Assembly: GCA_037974335.1 (NCBI GenBank)
Contig: CM075760.1
Span: 13,598,345 to 13,662,344 of the forward strand
From: Prionace glauca
Lineage: Eukaryota; Chordata; Chondrichthyes; Carcharhiniformes; Carcharhinidae
Direction of reading: 5' to 3'
Length of the DNA: 64,000 nt
Shown: in pieces, positions 43,253-56,412 of the stretch
Layout: each line of letters begins with the position of its first letter
Position numbering within the stretch: position 1 is the stretch's first letter
Notes under the pieces: model-generated
The model's input: only the letters and a program-made list of their open reading frames with translations
What the model was told of the DNA's origin: nothing
Databases searched by the model: none
Position numbers and translations under genes: made by a program

Positions 43253-43506
43253 GAGGAAAGTACAGAAGTGATGTTAGGGGTAAGTTTTTCACTCAGAGGG
43301 TGGTGAGTGAATGGAATCGGCTGCCGTCAGTGGTGGTGGAGGCGAACTCACAGGGGTCTTATAAAAGACTTCTGGATGAGTATATGGGGTTTTATGAGAT
43401 TGAGGGTTATAGATAGGTCTGTAGGTTGGTAGGTGTTGATGTGATCGGCGCAACTCGTGGGCCGAAGGGCCTGTTTGTGCTGTAGTGTTCTATGTTCTAT
43501 GTTCTA
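43253..43506 (+). mobile_element. CR1-like LINE 3' end, plus orientation
   Basis: Inverted counterpart of 36193-36440 (GTGAGTGAATGGAATCGGC, then GGGCCGAAGGGCCTGTTTG and TTCTATGTTCTATGTTC). Together with 43586-43702 it shows that one LINE copy was broken and partly flipped. Confidence 0.8.
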
Positions 43507-43585
43507 ACACACACGCACAGAGCAACACACACACAGAAACACACACAGTCACAAAGAGAGAAACACACACGCAAAGAGAAAAACA
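43507..43585. repeat. Short CACA/GAGA array between LINE halves
   Basis: Reverse complement of the array end next to the LINE at 36193 (GCACAGAGCAAC is the complement of GTTGCTCTGTGC near 36170). Confidence 0.8.
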
Positions 43586-43702
43586 TCCTTGTAAATCTCC
43601 TCTGTACCCTCTCAATAGCTTCTACATCTTTCCTATAGTGAGGCGACCAGAACTGCGCACAATACTCTAAATGAGGCCTGACAAGGGTCTTATAAAGTTG
43701 CT
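43586..43702 (-). mobile_element. CR1-like LINE reverse-transcriptase segment
   Basis: Minus-strand reading QLYKTLVRPHLEYCAQFW and YRKDVEAIERVQRRFTRM, equal to the upstream end of the LINE at 36193-36759, with the same right flank (AAGTTGCTCTGTGTATGTG). Confidence 0.8.
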
Positions 43703-45301
43703 CTGTGTATGTGTGTGTTTCTCGCTCTGTGTGTGTTTCTCGCTCTGTGTGTGTTCTCATTTTGTGTGTGTGTGTTTCTCTTTTTCTGTTTGTGTGTTTT
43801 TCTCTTCGGGTGTGTGTGTGTTTGTGTGTCTCTCTCTCTCTGTATCTGTGTGTCTCTCTCTCTCCCTGTATCTGTGTGTGTCTCTCTCTCCCTGTATCTG
43901 TGTATGTCTCTCTCTCCCTGTATCTGTGTGTGTCTCTCTCTCTGTATCTGTGTGTGTGTCTCTCTCTCTGTATCTGTGTGTCTCTCTCTCTCTGTATCTG
44001 TGTGTCTCTCTCTCTCTGTATCTGTGTGTGTCACTCTCTTTCTGTGTCTGTGAGTGTGTGTCTCTCTCTGTATCTGTGTTGCTCTCTCTGTATGTCTCTC
44101 TCTCTCTCTCTCTCTGTATATCTGTGTGTGTCTCTCTCTCTGTATCAGTTTGTCTCTCTCACTTTCTTTCTGTATCTGTATCTCTCTGGCTCTCTCTCTC
44201 TCTGCATCTGTGTGTGCGTCTCTCTCTCTGTATCTGTGTCCCTCTCTCTCTCTCTGTAACTGTGTGTGTGTCTCTCTCTCTGTATCTGTGTCTCTCTCTC
44301 TCTCTGTATCTGTGTGTGTCTCTCTTTCTCTGTATCTGTGTGTCTCTCTCTCTCTCTGTATCTGTGTGTGTCTCTCTCTCTGTATCTGTCTCTCTCTCTC
44401 TGTATCTGTGTGTCTCACTCTCTGTATCTGTGTGTGTGTCTCTCTCTGTATCTGTGTGCGTCTCTCTCTCAGTATCTGTATCTCTCTTTCTCTCTGTATC
44501 TGTGTGTGTGTCTCTCTCTGTAACTGTGTTTCTCTCTCTCTCTGTATCTGTGTATCTCTCTCTCTCTGTATCTGTGTCTCCCTCTCTCTCTGTATCTCTC
44601 TCTCTCTCTGTATCTGTGTGTGTCCCTCTCTCTGTATCTGTCTCTCTCACTCTGTATCTGTGTCTCTCTCTCTCTCTGTATCTGTGTGTGTCTCTCTCTC
44701 TGTATCTGTATCTCTCTCTCTCTGTATCTCTGTGTGTGTCTCTCTCTCTCTGTATCTGTATCTCTCTCTCTTTCTGTATCTGTGTCTCTCTCTGTCTCTG
44801 TATCTGTGTGTCTCTCTCTCTCTCTGTATCTGTCTCTCTCTCTGTCTCTCTCTCTCTCTGTATCTGTGTCACTCTCTCTCTGTATCTGCGTGTCTCTTTC
44901 TCTTGTATCTGTGTGTGTCTCTCTCTCTCTTTCTGTATCTGTATCTCTCTTGCTGTCACTCTCTCTGTATCTCTGTGTGTCTCTCTCTCTCTGTATCTGT
45001 GTGTCTAACTGTCTCTCTGTATCTGTGTGTGTCTCTCTCTGTGTATCTCTGTCTGTCTTTCTCTCTTTGTAACTTTGTGACTCTCTCTCTCTGTATCACT
45101 GTGTGTCTCTCTCTCTCTGTATCTGTGTGTCTCTCTCTGTATCAGTGTGTCCCTCTCACTCTCTTTCTGTATCTGGATCTCTCTGGCTCTCTCTCTCTCT
45201 GTATCTGTGTGTGTGTCTCTCTCTCTGTATCTGTGTGTGTGTCTCTCTCTCTGTATCTGTGTCTCTCTCTCTCTCTCTGTATCTGTGTGTCTCTCTCTCT
45301 G
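43703..45301. repeat. TCTC/TGTATCTG array leading into the higher-order repeat
   Basis: After about 120 bp of the TTTCTCGCTCTGTGTG type it becomes the TGTATCTG type. 43830-45070 follows the marker order of 16991-18270. Confidence 0.9.
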
Positions 45302-45765
45302 TATCTGTGTGTGTCTCTCTCTCTGAATCTGTCTCTCTCTCTCTGTATCTGTGTCTCTCTCTCTCTCTGTATCTGTGTGTCTCTCTCTCTGTATCTGTGT
45401 GTCTGTTTCTCTGTATCTGTGTTTCTCTCTCTCTCTCTGTATCTGTGTCTCTCTCTCTCTGTACCTGTGTCTCTCTCTCTCTCTCTGTATCTGTCTCTCT
45501 CTCTCTCTCTCTCTGTATCTGTGTGTGTCTCTCTCTCTCTGTATCTGTCTGTCTCTCTCTCTGTATCTGTGTTTCTCACTCTCTCTCTGTATCTGTGTGT
45601 GTCTCTCTCTCTGTATCTGTGTGTGTCTCTCTCTCTGTATCTGTGTGTCTCTCTCTCTGTATCTGTGTGTGTGTCTCTTTCTGTATCTGTATCTCTCTCT
45701 CTCTCTGTATCTGTGTGTGTCACTCTCTTTCTCTGTATCTGTGTGTGTCTCTCTCTCTCTCTGTA

Positions 45766-45800
<35 letters not shown>

Positions 45801-47026
45801 ATGTGTCACTCTCTCTCTGTATCTGTATGTCTCTCTTTCTCTTGTATCTGTGTGTGTGTCTCTCTCTCTGTATCTGTGTGTGTCTCTCTCTCTCTGTATC
45901 TGTGTGTCTCTCTCTCTCTCTTTCTGTATCTGTATCTCTCTTGCTCTCTCTGTATCTCTGTGTGTGTCTCTCTCTCTGTATCTGTGTGTCTCTCTCTCTC
46001 CGTATCTGTGTGTGTCTCTCTCTGTGTATCTGTGTGTGTCTTTCTCTCTCTGTATCTGTGTGTGTCTCTCTCTCTGTGTATCTGTTTGTGTCTCTCTCTC
46101 TGTATCAGTGTGTCTCTCTCACTCTCTTTCTGTATCTGTATCTCTCTGGCTCTCTCTGTATCTGTGTGTGTCTCTCTCTCTCTGTATCTGTGTGTCTCTC
46201 TCTCTCCCTGTATCTGTGTGTGTCTCTCTCTCCCTGTATCTGTGTATGTCACTCTCTCCCTGTATCTGTGTGTGTCTCTCTCTCTGTATCTGTGTGTCTC
46301 TCTCTCTCTGTATCTGTGTGTCTCTCTCTCTGTATCTGTGTGTCTGTTTCTCTGTATCTGTGTTTCTCTCTCTCTCTCTGTATCTGTGTTTCTCTCTCTC
46401 TCTCTCTGTATCTGTGTGTCTCTCTCTCTCTGTATCTGTATCTCTCTCTCTCTGTATCTGTGCGTGTGTCTCTCTCTCTGTATCTGTGTGTGTCTCTCTC
46501 TCTGTATCTGTCTCTCTCTCTCTGTATCTGTGTCTCTCTCTCTCTCTGTATCTGTGTGTGTCTCTCTCTCTGTATATGTCTCTCTCTCTCTGTATCTGTG
46601 CGTCTCACTCTCTCTCTGTATCTGTGTTTCTCTCTCTCTCTGTATCTGTGTATCTCTCTCTCTCTGTATCTGTGTCTCTCTCTCTATCTGTATCTCACTC
46701 TCTCTCTGTATCTGTGTGTGCGTCTTTCTCTCTGTATCTGTGTGTGTCTCTCTTTCTGTATCTGTATCTCTCTCTCTCTGTATCTGTGTGTGTGTCTCTC
46801 TCTGTATCTGTATCTCTCTCTCTCTCTGTATCTGTGTGTGCCTCTCTCTCTCTCTGTATCTGTATCTCTCTCTCTCTCTGTATCTGTGTGTGCCTCTCTC
46901 TCTCTCTGTATCTGTGCCTCTCTCTCTCTCTGTTTCTCTCTCTCTCTCTGAATCTGCGTGTGTGTCTCTCTCTCTGTATCTGTGTATGTCTCTCTCTCTC
47001 AGTATCTGTGTGTGTGTCTCTCCCTG

Positions 47027-47063
<37 letters not shown>

Positions 47064-48420
47064 CTGTGTGTCTCTCTCTCCGTATCTGTGTGTCTGTTTC
47101 TCTGTATCTGTGTGTGTCTCTCTCTCTCTGTATCTGTATGTGTCTCTCTCTGTTTATCTGTGTGTGTCTTTCTCTCTCTGTATCTGTGTCTCTCTCTCTC
47201 TCTCTGTATCTGTATGTGTCTCTCTCTGTTTATCTGTGTGTGTCTTTCTCTCTCTGTATCTGTGTCTCTCTCTCTCTGTATCTGTGTGTGTCTCTCTCTC
47301 TCTGTATCTGTGTGTGTCTCTCTCTGTATCTGTGTGTCTCTCTCTCTCTGTATCTGTGTGTCTCTCTCTCTCTGTGTATCTGCGTGTGTCTCTCTCTCTG
47401 TATCAGTGTGTCTCTCTCTCTCTCTGTATCAGTGTGTCTCTCTCACTCTCTTTCTGTATCTGTATCTCGCTGGCTCTCTCTCGCTCTGTATCTGTGTTTG
47501 TCTCTCTCTCTCTGTATCTGTGTGTGTCTCTCTCTCTCTGTATCTGTGTATGTCTCTCTCTCTCTGTATCTGTGTGTGTCTCTCTCTCTCTGTATCTGTG
47601 TATGTCTCTCCCTCTGTGTATCTGTGTGTGTCTCTCTCTCTGTATCTGTGTATGTCTCTCTCTCTCTGTATCTGTGTGTGTCTCTCTCTCTCTGTATCTG
47701 TGTGTCTCTCTCTCTATATCTATGTGTCTGTTTCTCTGTATCTGTGTGTGTCTCTCTCTCTGTATCTGTGTATCTCTCTCTCTCTGTATCTGTGTCTCAC
47801 TCTCTCTCTGTATCTGTGTGTGTCTCTCTCTCTGTATCTTTCTCTCTCTCTCTCTGTATCTGTGTATCTCACTCTCTCTCTGTATCTGTGTGTGTCTCTC
47901 TCTCTGTATCTGTGTGTGTCTCCCTCTGTATCTGTATCTCTCTCTCTCTGTATCTGTGTCTCACTCTCTCTCTGTATCTGTGTGTGTCTCTCTCTCTGTA
48001 TCTTGCTCTCTCTCTCTCTGTATCTGTGTGTCTCACTCTCTCTCTGTATCTGTGTGTGTCTCTCTCTCTGTATCTGTGTGTGTCTCTCTCTCTCTGTATC
48101 TGTATCTCTCTCTCTCTCTGTATCTGTGTGTGTGTCTCTCTCTGTAACTGTGTTTCTCTCTCTCTCTGTATCTGTGTATCTCTCTCTCTCTGTATCTGTG
48201 TCTCTCTCTCTATCTGTATCTCTCTCTCTCTGTGTATCTGTGTGTGTCTCTCTCTGTATCTGTGTGTGTCTCTCTCTCTGTATCTGTATCTCTCTGTCTC
48301 TGTATCTGTGTGTGTGTGTCTCTCTGTCTCTGTATCTCTCTCTCTCTGTATCTGTGTGTGTGTGTCTCTCTGTATCTGTATCTCTCTCTCTCTCTGTATC
48401 TGTATCTCTCTCACTCTCTG
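45302..48420. repeat. Higher-order unit 1 (3,119 bp)
   Basis: The most distinct unit. It lacks the TCTTTCTG variant that the others carry about 60 bp in. Its CT run at 47030-47059 is 30 bases. Confidence 0.9.
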
Positions 48421-48884
48421 TATCTGTGTGTGTCTCTCTCTCTGAATCTGTCTCTCTCTCTCTGTATCTGTGTCTCTCTCTCTTTCTGTATCTGTGTGTC
48501 TCTCTCTCTGTATCTGTGTGTCTGTTTCTCTGTATCTGTGTTTCTCTCTCTCTCTCTGTATCTGTGTCTCTCTCTCTCTGTACCTGTGTCTCTCTCTCTC
48601 TCTCTGTATCTGTCTCTCTCTCTCTCTCTCTCTGTATCTGTGTGTGTCTCTCTCTCTCTGTATCTGTCTGTCTCTCTCTCTGTATCTGTGTTTCTCACTC
48701 TCTCTCTGTATCTGTGTGTGTCTCTCTCTCTGTATCTGTGTGTGTCTCTCTCTCTGTATCTGTGTCTCTCTCTCTCTGTATCTGTGTGTGTGTCTCTTTC
48801 TGTATCTGTATCTCTCTCTCTCTCTGTATCTGTGTGTGTCACTCTCTTTCTCTGTATCTGTGTGTGTCTCTCTCTCTCTCTGTA

Positions 48885-48919
<35 letters not shown>

Positions 48920-50147
48920 ATGTGTCACTCTCTCTCTGTATCTGTATGTCTCTCTTTCTCTTGTATCTGTGTGTGTGTCTCTCTCTCTGTATCTGTGTGT
49001 GTCTCTCTCTCTCTGTATCTGTGTGTCTCTCTCTCTCTCTTTCTGTATCTGTATCTCTCTTGCTCTCTCTGTATCTCTGTGTGTGTCTCTCTCTCTGTAT
49101 CTGTGTGTCTCTCTCTCTCCGTATCTGTGTGTGTCTCTCTCTGTGTATCTGTGTGTGTCTTTCTCTCTCTGTATCTGTGTGTGTCTCTCTCTCTGTGTAT
49201 CTGTTTGTGTCTCTCTCTCTGTATCAGTGTGTCTCTCTCACTCTCTTTCTGTATCTGTATCTCTCTGGCTCTCTCTGTATCTGTGTGTGTCTCTCTCTCT
49301 CTGTATCTGTGTGTCTCTCTCTCTCCCTGTATCTGTGTGTGTCTCTCTCTCCCTGTATCTGTGTATGTCACTCTCTCCCTGTATCTGTGTGTGTCTCTCT
49401 CTCTGTATCTGTGTGTCTCTCTCTCTCTGTATCTGTGTGTCTCTCTCTCTGTATCTGTGTGTCTGTTTCTCTGTATCTGTGTTTCTCTCTCTCTCTCTGT
49501 ATCTGTGTTTCTCTCTCTCTCTCTCTGTATCTGTGTGTCTCTCTCTCTCTGTATCTGTATCTCTCTCTCTCTGTATCTGTGCGTGTGTCTCTCTCTCTGT
49601 ATCTGTGTGTGTCTCTCTCTCTGTATCTGTCTCTCTCTCTCTGTATCTGTGTCTCTCTCTCTCTCTGTATCTGTGTGTGTCTCTCTCTCTGTATATGTCT
49701 CTCTCTCTCTGTATCTGTGCGTCTCACTCTCTCTCTGTATCTGTGTTTCTCTCTCTCTCTGTATCTGTGTATCTCTCTCTCTCTGTATCTGTGTCTCTCT
49801 CTCTATCTGTATCTCACTCTCTCTCTGTATCTGTGTGTGCGTCTTTCTCTCTGTATCTGTGTGTGTCTCTCTTTCTGTATCTGTATCTCTCTCTCTCTGT
49901 ATCTGTGTGTGTGTCTCTCTCTGTATCTGTATCTCTCTCTCTCTCTGTATCTGTGTGTGCCTCTCTCTCTCTCTGTATCTGTATCTCTCTCTCTCTCTGT
50001 ATCTGTGTGTGCCTCTCTCTCTCTCTGTATCTGTGCCTCTCTCTCTCTCTGTTTCTCTCTCTCTCTCTGAATCTGCGTGTGTGTCTCTCTCTCTGTATCT
50101 GTGTATGTCTCTCTCTCTCAGTATCTGTGTGTGTGTCTCTCCCTGTA

Positions 50148-50178
<31 letters not shown>

Positions 50179-51535
50179 CTGTGTGTCTCTCTCTCCGTAT
50201 CTGTGTGTCTGTTTCTCTGTATCTGTGTGTGTCTCTCTCTCTCTGTATCTGTATGTGTCTCTCTCTGTTTATCTGTGTGTGTCTTTCTCTCTCTGTATCT
50301 GTGTCTCTCTCTCTCTCTCTGTATCTGTATGTGTCTCTCTCTGTTTATCTGTGTGTGTCTTTCTCTCTCTGTATCTGTGTCTCTCTCTCTCTGTATCTGT
50401 GTGTGTCTCTCTCTCTCTGTATCTGTGTGTGTCTCTCTCTGTATCTGTGTGTCTCTCTCTCTCTGTATCTGTGTGTCTCTCTCTCTCTGTGTATCTGCGT
50501 GTGTCTCTCTCTCTGTATCAGTGTGTCTCTCTCTCTCTCTGTATCAGTGTGTCTCTCTCACTCTCTTTCTGTATCTGTATCTCGCTGGCTCTCTCTCGCT
50601 CTGTATCTGTGTTTGTCTCTCTCTCTCTGTATCTGTGTGTGTCTCTCTCTCTCTGTATCTGTGTATGTCTCTCTCTCTCTGTATCTGTGTGTGTCTCTCT
50701 CTCTCTGTATCTGTGTATGTCTCTCCCTCTGTGTATCTGTGTGTGTCTCTCTCTCTGTATCTGTGTATGTCTCTCTCTCTCTGTATCTGTGTGTGTCTCT
50801 CTCTCTCTGTATCTGTGTGTCTCTCTCTCTATATCTATGTGTCTGTTTCTCTGTATCTGTGTGTGTCTCTCTCTCTGTATCTGTGTATCTCTCTCTCTCT
50901 GTATCTGTGTCTCACTCTCTCTCTGTATCTGTGTGTGTCTCTCTCTCTGTATCTTTCTCTCTCTCTCTCTGTATCTGTGTATCTCACTCTCTCTCTGTAT
51001 CTGTGTGTGTCTCTCTCTCTGTATCTGTGTGTGTCTCCCTCTGTATCTGTATCTCTCTCTCTCTGTATCTGTGTCTCACTCTCTCTCTGTATCTGTGTGT
51101 GTCTCTCTCTCTGTATCTTGCTCTCTCTCTCTCTGTATCTGTGTGTCTCACTCTCTCTCTGTATCTGTGTGTGTCTCTCTCTCTGTATCTGTGTGTGTCT
51201 CTCTCTCTCTGTATCTGTATCTCTCTCTCTCTCTGTATCTGTGTGTGTGTCTCTCTCTGTAACTGTGTTTCTCTCTCTCTCTGTATCTGTGTATCTCTCT
51301 CTCTCTGTATCTGTGTCTCTCTCTCTATCTGTATCTCTCTCTCTCTGTGTATCTGTGTGTGTCTCTCTCTGTATCTGTGTGTGTCTCTCTCTCTGTATCT
51401 GTATCTCTCTGTCTCTGTATCTGTGTGTGTGTGTCTCTCTGTCTCTGTATCTCTCTCTCTCTGTATCTGTGTGTGTGTGTCTCTCTGTATCTGTATCTCT
51501 CTCTCTCTCTGTATCTGTATCTCTCTCACTCTCTG
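48421..51535. repeat. Higher-order unit 2 (3,115 bp)
   Basis: The CT run at 50149-50174 is 26 bases, which accounts for the 4-bp length difference from unit 1. Confidence 0.9.
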
Positions 51536-51999
51536 TATCTGTGTGTGTCTCTCTCTCTGAATCTGTCTCTCTCTCTCTGTATCTGTGTCTCTCTCTCTTT
51601 CTGTATCTGTGTGTCTCTCTCTCTGTATCTGTGTGTCTGTTTCTCTGTATCTGTGTTTCTCTCTCTCTCTCTGTATCTGTGTCTCTCTCTCTCTGTACCT
51701 GTGTCTCTCTCTCTCTCTCTGTATCTGTCTCTCTCTCTCTCTCTCTCTGTATCTGTGTGTGTCTCTCTCTCTCTGTATCTGTCTGTCTCTCTCTCTGTAT
51801 CTGTGTTTCTCACTCTCTCTCTGTATCTGTGTGTGTCTCTCTCTCTGTATCTGTGTGTGTCTCTCTCTCTGTATCTGTGTCTCTCTCTCTCTGTATCTGT
51901 GTGTGTGTCTCTTTCTGTATCTGTATCTCTCTCTCTCTCTGTATCTGTGTGTGTCACTCTCTTTCTCTGTATCTGTGTGTGTCTCTCTCTCTCTCTGTA

Positions 52000-52034
<35 letters not shown>

Positions 52035-53260
52035 ATGTGTCACTCTCTCTCTGTATCTGTATGTCTCTCTTTCTCTTGTATCTGTGTGTGTGTCTCTCTC
52101 TCTGTATCTGTGTGTGTCTCTCTCTCTCTGTATCTGTGTGTCTCTCTCTCTCTCTTTCTGTATCTGTATCTCTCTTGCTCTCTCTGTATCTCTGTGTGTG
52201 TCTCTCTCTCTGTATCTGTGTGTCTCTCTCTCTCCGTATCTGTGTGTGTCTCTCTCTGTGTATCTGTGTGTGTCTTTCTCTCTCTGTATCTGTGTGTGTC
52301 TCTCTCTCTGTGTATCTGTTTGTGTCTCTCTCTCTGTATCAGTGTGTCTCTCTCACTCTCTTTCTGTATCTGTATCTCTCTGGCTCTCTCTGTATCTGTG
52401 TGTGTCTCTCTCTCTCTGTATCTGTGTGTCTCTCTCTCTCCCTGTATCTGTGTGTGTCTCTCTCTCCCTGTATCTGTGTATGTCACTCTCTCCCTGTATC
52501 TGTGTGTGTCTCTCTCTCTGTATCTGTGTGTCTCTCTCTCTCTGTATCTGTGTGTCTCTCTCTCTGTATCTGTGTGTCTGTTTCTCTGTATCTGTGTTTC
52601 TCTCTCTCTCTCTGTATCTGTGTTTCTCTCTCTCTCTCTCTGTATCTGTGTGTCTCTCTCTCTCTGTATCTGTATCTCTCTCTCTCTGTATCTGTGCGTG
52701 TGTCTCTCTCTCTGTATCTGTGTGTGTCTCTCTCTCTGTATCTGTCTCTCTCTCTCTGTATCTGTGTCTCTCTCTCTCTCTGTATCTGTGTGTGTCTCTC
52801 TCTCTGTATATGTCTCTCTCTCTCTGTATCTGTGCGTCTCACTCTCTCTCTGTATCTGTGTTTCTCTCTCTCTCTGTATCTGTGTATCTCTCTCTCTCTG
52901 TATCTGTGTCTCTCTCTCTATCTGTATCTCACTCTCTCTCTGTATCTGTGTGTGCGTCTTTCTCTCTGTAACTGTGTGTGTCTCTCTTTCTGTATCTGTA
53001 TCTCTCTCTCTCTGTATCTGTGTGTGTGTCTCTCTCTGTATCTGTATCTCTCTCTCTCTCTGTATCTGTGTGTGCCTCTCTCTCTCTCTGTATCTGTATC
53101 TCTCTCTCTCTCTGTATCTGTGTGTGCCTCTCTCTCTCTCTGTATCTGTGCCTCTCTCTCTCTCTGTTTCTCTCTCTCTCTCTGAATCTGCGTGTGTGTC
53201 TCTCTCTCTGTATCTGTGTATGTCTCTCTCTCTCAGTATCTGTGTGTGTGTCTCTCCCTG

Positions 53261-53297
<37 letters not shown>

Positions 53298-54650
53298 CTG
53301 TGTGTCTCTCTCTCCGTATCTGTGTGTCTGTTTCTCTGTATCTGTGTGTGTCTCTCTCTCTCTGTATCTGTATGTGTCTCTCTCTGTTTATCTGTGTGTG
53401 TCTTTCTCTCTCTGTATCTGTGTCTCTCTCTCTCTCTCTGTATCTGTATGTGTCTCTCTCTGTTTATCTGTGTGTGTCTTTCTCTCTCTGTATCTGTGTC
53501 TCTCTCTCTCTGTATCTGTGTGTGTCTCTCTCTCTCTATATCTGTGTGTGTCTCTCTCTGTATCTGTGTGTCTCTCTCTCTCTGTATCTGTGTGTCTCTC
53601 TCTCTCTGTGTATCTGCGTGTGTCTCTCTCTCTGTATCAGTGTGTCTCTCTCTCTCTCTGTATCAGTGTGTCTCTCTCACTCTCTTTCTGTATCTGTATC
53701 TCGCTGGCTCTCTCTCGCTCTGTATCTGTGTTTGTCTCTCTCTCTCTGTATCTGTGTGTGTCTCTCTCTCTCTGTATCTGTGTATGTCTCTCTCTCTCTG
53801 TATCTGTGTGTGTCTCTCTCTCTCTGTATCTGTGTATGTCTCTCCCTCTGTGTATCTGTGTGTGTCTCTCTCTCTGTATCTGTGTATGTCTCTCTCTCTA
53901 TATCTGTGTGTGTCTCTCTCTCTCTGTATCTGTGTGTCTCTCTCTCTATATCTATGTGTCTGTTTCTCTGTATCTGTGTGTGTCTCTCTCTCTGTATCTG
54001 TGTATCTCTCTCTCTCTGTATCTGTGTCTCACTCTCTCTCTGTATCTGTGTGTGTCTCTCTCTCTGTATCTTTCTCTCTCTCTCTCTGTATCTGTGTATC
54101 TCACTCTCTCTCTGTATCTGTGTGTGTCTCTCTCTCTGTATCTGTGTGTGTCTCCCTCTGTATCTGTATCTCTCTCTCTCTGTATCTGTGTCTCACTCTC
54201 TCTCTGTATCTGTGTGTGTCTCTCTCTCTGTATCTTGCTCTCTCTCTCTCTGTATCTGTGTGTCTCACTCTCTCTCTGTATCTGTGTGTGTCTCTCTCTC
54301 TGTATCTGTGTGTGTCTCTCTCTCTGTATCTGTATCTCTCTCTCTCTCTGTATCTGTGTGTGTGTCTCTCTCTGTAACTGTGTTTCTCTCTCTCTCTGTA
54401 TCTGTGTATCTCTCTCTCTCTGTATCTGTGTCTCTCTCTCTATCTGTATCTCTCTCTCTCTGTGTATCTGTGTGTGTCTCTCTCTGTATCTGTGTGTGTC
54501 TCTCTCTCTGTATCTGTATCTCTCTGTCTCTGTATCTGTGTGTGTGTGTCTCTCTGTCTCTGTATCTCTCTCTCTCTGTATCTGTGTGTGTGTGTCTCTC
54601 TGTATCTGTATCTCTCTCTCTCTCTGTATCTGTATCTCTCTCACTCTCTG
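51536..54650. repeat. Higher-order unit 3 (3,115 bp)
   Basis: Shares with unit 4, against units 1 and 2, GTAACTGTGTGTG at 52968, CTATATCTG near 53535 and 53898, and 2-bp losses near 53895 and 54318. Confidence 0.9.
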
Positions 54651-55114
54651 TATCTGTGTGTGTCTCTCTCTCTGAATCTGTCTCTCTCTCTCTGTATCTG
54701 TGTCTCTCTCTCTTTCTGTATCTGTGTGTCTCTCTCTCTGTATCTGTGTGTCTGTTTCTCTGTATCTGTGTTTCTCTCTCTCTCTCTGTATCTGTGTCTC
54801 TCTCTCTCTGTACCTGTGTCTCTCTCTCTCTCTCTGTATCTGTCTCTCTCTCTCTCTCTCTCTGTATCTGTGTGTGTCTCTCTCTCTCTGTATCTGTCTG
54901 TCTCTCTCTCTGTATCTGTGTTTCTCACTCTCTCTCTGTATCTGTGTGTGTCTCTCTCTCTGTATCTGTGTGTGTCTCTCTCTCTGTATCTGTGTCTCTC
55001 TCTCTCTGTATCTGTGTGTGTGTCTCTTTCTGTATCTGTATCTCTCTCTCTCTCTGTATCTGTGTGTGTCACTCTCTTTCTCTGTATCTGTGTGTGTCTC
55101 TCTCTCTCTCTGTA

Positions 55115-55149
<35 letters not shown>

Positions 55150-56375
55150 ATGTGTCACTCTCTCTCTGTATCTGTATGTCTCTCTTTCTCTTGTATCTGT
55201 GTGTGTGTCTCTCTCTCTGTATCTGTGTGTGTCTCTCTCTCTCTGTATCTGTGTGTCTCTCTCTCTCTCTTTCTGTATCTGTATCTCTCTTGCTCTCTCT
55301 GTATCTCTGTGTGTGTCTCTCTCTCTGTATCTGTGTGTCTCTCTCTCTCCGTATCTGTGTGTGTCTCTCTCTGTGTATCTGTGTGTGTCTTTCTCTCTCT
55401 GTATCTGTGTGTGTCTCTCTCTCTGTGTATCTGTTTGTGTCTCTCTCTCTGTATCAGTGTGTCTCTCTCACTCTCTTTCTGTATCTGTATCTCTCTGGCT
55501 CTCTCTGTATCTGTGTGTGTCTCTCTCTCTCTGTATCTGTGTGTCTCTCTCTCTCCCTGTATCTGTGTGTGTCTCTCTCTCCCTGTATCTGTGTATGTCA
55601 CTCTCTCCCTGTATCTGTGTGTGTCTCTCTCTCTGTATCTGTGTGTCTCTCTCTCTCTGTATCTGTGTGTCTCTCTCTCTGTATCTGTGTGTCTGTTTCT
55701 CTGTATCTGTGTTTCTCTCTCTCTCTCTGTATCTGTGTTTCTCTCTCTCTCTCTCTGTATCTGTGTGTCTCTCTCTCTCTGTATCTGTATCTCTCTCTCT
55801 CTGTATCTGTGCGTGTGTCTCTCTCTCTGTATCTGTGTGTGTCTCTCTCTCTGTATCTGTCTCTCTCTCTCTGTATCTGTGTCTCTCTCTCTCTCTGTAT
55901 CTGTGTGTGTCTCTCTCTCTGTATATGTCTCTCTCTCTCTGTATCTGTGCGTCTCACTCTCTCTCTGTATCTGTGTTTCTCTCTCTCTCTGTATCTGTGT
56001 ATCTCTCTCTCTCTGTATCTGTGTCTCTCTCTCTATCTGTATCTCACTCTCTCTCTGTATCTGTGTGTGCGTCTTTCTCTCTGTAACTGTGTGTGTCTCT
56101 CTTTCTGTATCTGTATCTCTCTCTCTCTGTATCTGTGTGTGTGTCTCTCTCTGTATCTGTATCTCTCTCTCTCTCTGTATCTGTGTGTGCCTCTCTCTCT
56201 CTCTGTATCTGTATCTCTCTCTCTCTCTGTATCTGTGTGTGCCTCTCTCTCTCTCTGTATCTGTGCCTCTCTCTCTCTCTGTTTCTCTCTCTCTCTCTGA
56301 ATCTGCGTGTGTGTCTCTCTCTCTGTATCTGTGTATGTCTCTCTCTCTCAGTATCTGTGTGTGTGTCTCTCCCTG

Positions 56376-56412
<37 letters not shown>

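Noticed and set aside
45351-51560. 2,069-codon open frame (and many of 300-1,400 codons) across the arrays, rich in Leu, Ser, Val and Cys, resembling membrane or signal sequences
   Set aside because: They are translations of a satellite that lacks stop codons in every frame. Similar frames exist on both strands and in all phases, with frame changes whenever monomer length changes. No splice signals, no sequence complexity.
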